A DNA stretch of 64,000 nt, taken from the NCBI GenBank assembly GCA_009767595.1, contig VSDK01017513.1, forward strand, positions 76,904 to 140,903, read 5' to 3'. The position numbers were made by a program, and so were the translations under genes. A model generated the notes under the pieces. It had not been told where the DNA came from and did not search any database. It saw only the letters and a list, made by a program, of their open reading frames with translations. This DNA comes from Symbiodinium kawagutii (taxonomy: Eukaryota > Sar > Dinophyceae > Suessiales > Symbiodiniaceae). Position 1 is the first letter of the stretch; every line of letters begins with the position of its first letter. This document shows, piece by piece, positions 59,421-64,000 of the stretch.

Positions 59421-60330
59421 TCATTGCTGAGCTCAACGACACTGGGGTCGACTTGGTCTTCTCAGACAGAGCTTTCCTCCCATTGGAGACATGGTTGCTT
59501 AGCTCTTTCAAGTGTCTCCTGAACACTCTTCCGAACAATTGGCTGCTGGCAAACTGAAGGCGACCTCTCAACCTCTCGCCATCCTTCTGGGAAGGGTGCC
59601 CGAGTCAACTATTTTGTGAAATTCATCAACTAGCTCTTCGACTCGTTCTGGTGTATTGCTTACTTTGACCATGCCTAGCTTGGCACTCCTGAGGTCAAGG
59701 CTCACACCGAGAACTTTGCAAACTGAGTCAAAAGGGATGAGCTTGTCTTCTGACAACTTCCACCCTAGAAAGGAAAACATGGCCGCAATGCGCATGTCCG
59801 TGTGTTTGGCTGAGGTCATTTCGCAAAGGCTGAGAAAATCATCAAAGTAAGCAGACCATGCCAGCTTGAGCTTAGCATTGCCTACAGCCCACAAAGCTAG
59901 CGACGCTCGGAGGAAAGCAATCACTGAAGCTATCGATCCAAAAGGCAGCACCTTCTGACGAAAAACCTGAGCTTCGTCTAGCTCAGGGCAATATACTGCG
60001 AGGAAAGCATCTCTCTCGTAAGCACCATCTCACAGAGGGATTTGTTTGTAGGCATCAGAGAAATCCCAACATTTCGCCACCAAGTGTGATCTACTCTTCT
60101 GATGAGAGCTGGTTCTGAGCCAGTATGCAATCATGGAAGCAATGTGATCTATGGTGTGCACAGCGCCTCCCTCTGTTTGTGTGACTGACTGGTTCACCAT
60201 GTTGGCTTTATAGTCGTCAATCGGCCGAATCTTGTTCTTCTGCCTCACTGGGAAACGTCTGGTGAACAACGAATCCATAGGCATGGAGTCAACTTCGATT
60301 GGCCCTTCTAAAAAGCCTGTTCACTTCTTT
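59420..60330 (-). pseudogene. reverse transcriptase domain of the retroelement
   Basis: RRFPVRQKNKIRPIDDYKAN opens the fingers region and CWDFSDAYKQIPL is motif A with its catalytic Asp. LPFGSIASVIAFLRAS is motif B and AYFDDFLSLCE is the YxDD motif C. An in-frame TGA (60030-60032) lies between motifs A and B; the frame continues on the far side as DGAYERDAFLAVYCPE. Frameshifts occur near 60310 (in CTTTTTAG), near 59575 and near 59415. Catalytic residues persist, so decay is recent. Confidence 0.85.
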
Positions 60331-61100
60331 CAACGTGGCTTCCCACAAACCTTTGTCGAGGTCCGGTTCACCAGAGCTCCGAACGGTTTGGAGTACGCTT
60401 TCCCTGCTTATGGCGGCACATGTCCGAAGGTTGTCGCATGACACTTTGGCAGGACGAAGATAATGGTTGAAGATGCCAGACTTTGGAAGTGCACCTGTCA
60501 GGTCAAAGCCGCTAGTGAAGTCTTCTATGCGGTTTTTGTCCAAGTGATTTGACTCAGAGACGAGTTGTTCGAACAATGCCAGTTTCTTGTCTTTCAAGAC
60601 TTCATTTCTCCTGTCACTCATCGTGAACCTACGTTGGCATTCCCTGCTCTTGAGGTCATTCACAAGAGTTGCCCACCTGCGAAGTTCGGCTGTCCTTTCC
60701 TTGGCTATTGACTCATGTGATTGCGACAGAGTGTCATCTACCACTTGTCTAATGCAGGCTGGGAACATAGCTTGTACTTCTGTCGGATGACCAATCAAAA
60801 GGGCTTCTTGTACGAACTCACTTGGGTTGTGTGGATGCCTACTGCGATGGTGTTCTCAACTGAGTCACTTTTCTCAAAACCTTGTTCTGTTCCTGCACTC
60901 GCGATGTACCCCCTGAATGGAGTGCTGAGTTGACGGCTCGAAGGAGGCAAAGGTTGTGAGGCAGGCTGCTGAACTACTCGAATGAACTCTGAAACCATTG
61001 GAGGAAAACCCTTTCTGGGTTGAATGTCGGCGCTTGCTCGCAGAGCCTGGATGGTTTCCTCTTGTTGCGCAAAACTTGGTGTTTTGCATTGAGCTCCCAA
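60330..61100 (-). pseudogene. linker region between methyltransferase-like and RT domains
   Basis: The minus strand reads frames without recognised domains. GHPTEVQAMFPACIRQVVDD then RTAELRRWATLVNDLKSREC is charged and helical. A frameshift near 60800 separates it from VSEFIRVVQQPASQPLPPSS upstream. It precedes the RT. Confidence 0.55.
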
Positions 61101-61903
61101 ATTTTGTAAATGCATCAATAAATGAAAAGCCATACTGCGACATAGGTCCCAAAGATAAGCAGTCTCATCTCCTGTAGCCCACCGGCCACCTGGGAGTTGT
61201 CCCCATGGTTCATGTTCATGGTCATTTTCACAATGGGCTGCAAGTTCACAAAAAGTTGGGAACAATGTGAACGAGGCGTGTCAGCTTGCGGCGAGCACTG
61301 CCATATCGTCAATGATGGAAAGCGGTTTGAAAATGAGTCAACTCTTGCAACAGCCTAGCAAAATGCGTGGTGTCCCACATGACACTGCGACCGGGATTTT
61401 TCACAAGACCACAACACTCCTTGTTCATGGCCAAATTCAATCAAACGACAAGTGATTTCACACAAGGAATTTGCAATCAAAACTCGAATGCGAAGATCTC
61501 CTGTGAGAGTTGGCAGTCCGTTGGGATACTTGTCTGCGCGAACATCTGGAGGATTGAATCAACCTTTTCGTTTGATGAGTCGAGCTCGGCTGGCGGCGCC
61601 ACCGGGTGGTGCAAAATGCACGTAAAGGCAAAAAGGGGATGCAATGAGTGAGCGAATTAGTTCCTGATTCGAAGGATCAAGAAGGTCAAAAGGAAGAGTT
61701 GGACATGTCAAGCGAGGATGCAATTTGTGATCAATCCCAACACTATCAGATATCATTAAGTCCAATGGCTTTGATTTGAGGCATGCTGTGAGCCGGCCAG
61801 CGCCGGAGAAAACGTCAATGCCGAAAAACTGGCGCAAAGGCTGATCCTTAACACGGTTACCAACTGCAACTGGTAAGGCGCTTTGCTCTTGGCGCTGCAC
61901 ACG
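61100..61903 (-). pseudogene. C5-methyltransferase-like domain of the retroelement, catalytic Cys lost
   Basis: FFGIDVFSGAGRLTACL matches motif I of cytosine MTases. HFAPPGGAASRAR occupies motif IV, where related sequences have PPCG; the Cys codon position (plus-strand 61601-61603) reads GGT, Gly. Downstream come YPNGLPTLTGDLRIRVLIAN and CENDHEHEPWG with a TGDETAYLWDLCR segment, which normally belong to the same domain. An in-frame TGA (61559-61561) and a TAG near 61368 interrupt it. It is unrelated in detail to the intact methyltransferase at 10954-15385. Without the Cys it cannot act by the known mechanism. Confidence 0.72.
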
Positions 61904-63051
61904 TCACTTGAGCTTGTCGTGTTGTGACAAGCTGTGGGGTTTGAAACATCCTGGCTCAGCGCAAAAGTGAAAGCCTCTTTTGCAGGATTGCCCCGGAGCA
62001 GCGTCTTCGCATCCTCGGAGGTTGAACGCACAACACAGGCGGCGCCCATCACTGGTCTCCAGCGCTTCCCCTATGAGTGCTTCCGGAACTCGTGGGCCAC
62101 CTTTTTTGCTCTTGCCCCGCCCTTTGCCCTTAGAGGCTTTGCGCTGGGTCCAGATCGGAATTGGAGGCTTCCGGACCGGTCTCTGGAAGGGGCTCTGTCC
62201 CTCTTCTTTGGAGTCTCCATGCTCCAATGGCGAATGGTTCAAAGCGTCACGCTTCAACGTGGTCAACTTTTCCGCCATGTACAGCAAGGCTGCTCGATCA
62301 GCTCGCAAAATCTGCTGAACAGTCACCTGACTGTAGCCTGGAGGCGGAGGAATGGTGAGATGGTCAATGAGCTCACTGCAGTAGGAATTGAATTGGTCAT
62401 ATGCTACCGGCTTGACCAAGTCAAAAGGACTTCTTCGGCGCAAGGCATTCACAACTTCCAGTTCTGTGTTGGTGGCACAGTGCAACGAGGGATGCTTGTC
62501 CTTTACGACTAAAGTTGTGGCATCCAAAGACAATTCCTTGGAAAGCTTCTTGTTTTGGAGCTCAGCCCGTCTGGTGATGCATTTCTCTGGTCCTAAGTAA
62601 ACAAGAGCATCCCTCTCGAGCATGCTCAGCACCAAGTCGTAACACTGATGCGCTACTTCCTCCTCACCTCTCAGTCTCAAGCCTGTCAATCTAGCTCGCT
62701 GGTCAGCTACGCGTGTTTCCCTTTCAGCAGGCGCCAGGGTTACAACCTGAGGCTCCTCTTTCCGAGCCACCTTCTGCTTCACCTCGGCCACTACCAACGT
62801 TTGAGCTTCAAAAATCAAACGCTTCAGAGAGCTAAGTGCTACTTAGCTCCTCGCGATGGCACATGAGTGGGAGGAAACAAAGCCCGAACTTGTTCATCCG
62901 ACGGTGATTGCCCAGGTGGGCTTGCAGCGAGCGCCAATCTTGCCAGAGTTTCAATTCCATTCCTGATGATCAAATCAGCTTCGACATTGGACAGGTTCAC
63001 TTCAATGGCCCTTGCCTTGAAGGCCTGAACTGACTCTAACAAAGTACCCAT
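61904..63051 (-). pseudogene. gag-like protein with CCCH-type finger
   Basis: It starts MGTLLESVQAFKARAIEVNL at 63051. A stop at 62839-62841 and a frame change separate this from the main 304-residue part (62818-61904). That part ends with a basic linker (KASKGKGRGKSKKGG) and a Cys/His finger: LCCAFNLRGCEDAAPGQSC, FHFCAEPGCFKPH. Such CCCH fingers are common in dinoflagellate retroelement gag and would bind RNA. The terminal TGA (61904-61906) is in frame with the methyltransferase-like domain, so gag and pol may once have been one ORF. Confidence 0.75.
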
Positions 63052-63168
63052 GGCAGCTTAAGCGCAAACTACGTATATGAAGTTCAATATGTTAGCAATC
63101 GCGATGACAATATGGCAAACATGAAAGAACAAAGCACAAGTGAACAAGGCTCAAAAATGACGCCCCTT

Positions 63169-64000
63169 TTAGTCCGCCGCTCCTTCACGCAACTTCTGCA
63201 ATGCAGAAGCTAAAGATCCGACATCCTTAACTGGACGGGACCCTTCACAGCTTTTGCATTTGCGAAAATCAAGGTAAGACGCTTGCTGTACTTCTTTATA
63301 TTCGTCTGTGAGCTTCTTCCCGCAGCTGGATCTACCTGAAGTGGCGCCACAGGCCATGATATGAATTTTTGAACTTTTAGAATGTTGAAAAATGCGGACA
63401 TCAGGTTCCCATTGAGAAGGTTGCACCACAGTGTCGATGTTCGCTGCCTCTTCTTCTTCCTGATGCACTTGCATCGATTCGGAGCTCTCAGAAGAGGAGT
63501 CGGAGGACTCACTGTCACTCGAAATTTTGCTCTTTCCTTCATCGTCCCTTGGTCCTTCCAAGGGTTCTTGCGTTGATGGAACCTTCTGTGGATCTTCGGT
63601 TTCGGGTTGGCCTAACTGCCCTATGCGAATCTGACGCAAAATGATTTCTTATTCCCGAAGAGGAGCAGCAAGGACATCACGCGCATATGCGTCCGCAGAA
63701 TGGCGCCCGCTGGAGTGGTGACCTAGAAGCAATCGTGTTTCAGGCTGCAACCCGAACTTGGCGCACCAGCTCAACAGTGTGTCCTTGAGCGTATGTATGG
63801 TCGTGGGATCACAACCTTCTCTTCTTTTCTTCAAAAGGGCGCACAACCAGTGGCCAGCTTCAACTGTGGAAACACTTCTTTGCATCCACCTACCCTCTTT
63901 GCTTGGCGCCGGAAGCAAGGGTTGGTGGCGCAGATCGGCTGAACTCAACTGCGCTACATTGTAAACCTTGACCATGTTGAGGCCCCATGGCGCGCGACCT
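63169..64000 (-). pseudogene. C-terminal part of a tyrosine recombinase
   Basis: The frame enters from the right edge of the window. HTLKDTLLSWCAKFGL, TRLLLGHHS and SADAYARDVLAAPLRE give the His/Lys, Arg-x-x-x-Gly-His and Tyr boxes of tyrosine recombinases. A TAA (63649-63651) interrupts it, but the same frame resumes as EIILRQIRIGQLGQPE. The tail carries Ser/Glu-rich sequence and two Cys pairs (SCGKK, CKSCEG), a usual C-terminal extension in these elements. It ends 118 bp upstream of the gag start at 63051, so it is either the 3' end of a tandem element or a first ORF of the same element. Confidence 0.75.

Larger units (their letters stand above)
58886..63051 (-). mobile_element. decayed retroelement (gag / methyltransferase-like / RT / RNase H)
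   Basis: On the minus strand the order is gag with a CCCH finger (63051-61904), a C5-methyltransferase-like domain (61903 to about 61100), a linker, reverse transcriptase (about 60330-59420) and RNase H (about 59420-58886). Three in-frame TGA codons, a TAG and several frame changes show it is not intact. The 3' end stops abruptly in repeat R and no tyrosine recombinase follows, so that end is truncated. The gene set fits YR/DIRS-like retroelements of dinoflagellates; the class is inferred because termini are not visible. Confidence 0.78.

Noticed and set aside
1-64000. Dinoflagellate spliced-leader relic as evidence for retroposed genes
   Set aside because: I looked for the conserved ending TTTTGGCTCAAG next to gene starts and found none on the plus strand near 3.4, 6.6, 10.9 or 16.2 kb; an exhaustive search by computer was not possible.

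Overview
This looks like nuclear DNA of a dinoflagellate, most likely a Symbiodiniaceae/Suessiales-type alga. Protein genes are cut into many exons whose best junctions use GT, GC and GA donors. Four genes lie head to tail on one strand. A retroelement has a CCCH-finger gag, a cytosine-methyltransferase-like domain, an RT/RNase H and an adjacent tyrosine recombinase. The rest is rich in microsatellites and duplications. No rRNA, tRNA, CRISPR array or bacterial operon is visible. Splice sites are read by eye from frame continuity and domain continuity.

Layout. (1) 1-3.4 kb: a coding-like scrap, a GAT/GAA microsatellite, a 95-bp tandem repeat. (2) 3.4-21.7 kb, plus strand: a J-domain/SAP-like protein (3379-6216), an OTU-protease plus ASCH protein (6637-10672), a C5 cytosine DNA methyltransferase (10954-15385) and a DDE-superfamily transposase (about 16174-21699). 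(3) 21.7-26.6 kb: repeat-rich DNA ending in a 1.1-kb nested fold-back element (25463-26580). (4) 26.6-57 kb: almost gene-free DNA built from a large segmental duplication (17.1-kb unit, 9.1-kb shorter copy, about 1-kb fragment), with internal satellite-like repeats and two assembly gaps. (5) 57-58.9 kb: three copies of a ~110-bp repeat and a cluster of CACTTG-centred palindromes. (6) 58.9-64 kb, minus strand: a decayed retroelement, preceded by the tyrosine-recombinase end of another element or ORF.

Two observations stand out. First, a 20-bp motif with core AAAGATAGAAAAGT occurs about 38 times between 1.4 and 26.6 kb, in both orientations, in most introns and intergenic gaps of the four genes, in no predicted exon, and essentially never in the remaining 37 kb. 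Where complete it forms the inverted ends of a ~110-bp element, so it looks like an introner/MITE family. Second, the four-gene block puts a transposase next to a DNA methyltransferase, an OTU protease, an ASCH protein and a J/SAP-like protein. This is a candidate large DNA transposon that carries its own chromatin and DNA-modification toolkit, although four neighbouring independent genes cannot be excluded. A second, unrelated methyltransferase-like domain, with its catalytic cysteine replaced by glycine, sits in the minus-strand retroelement.
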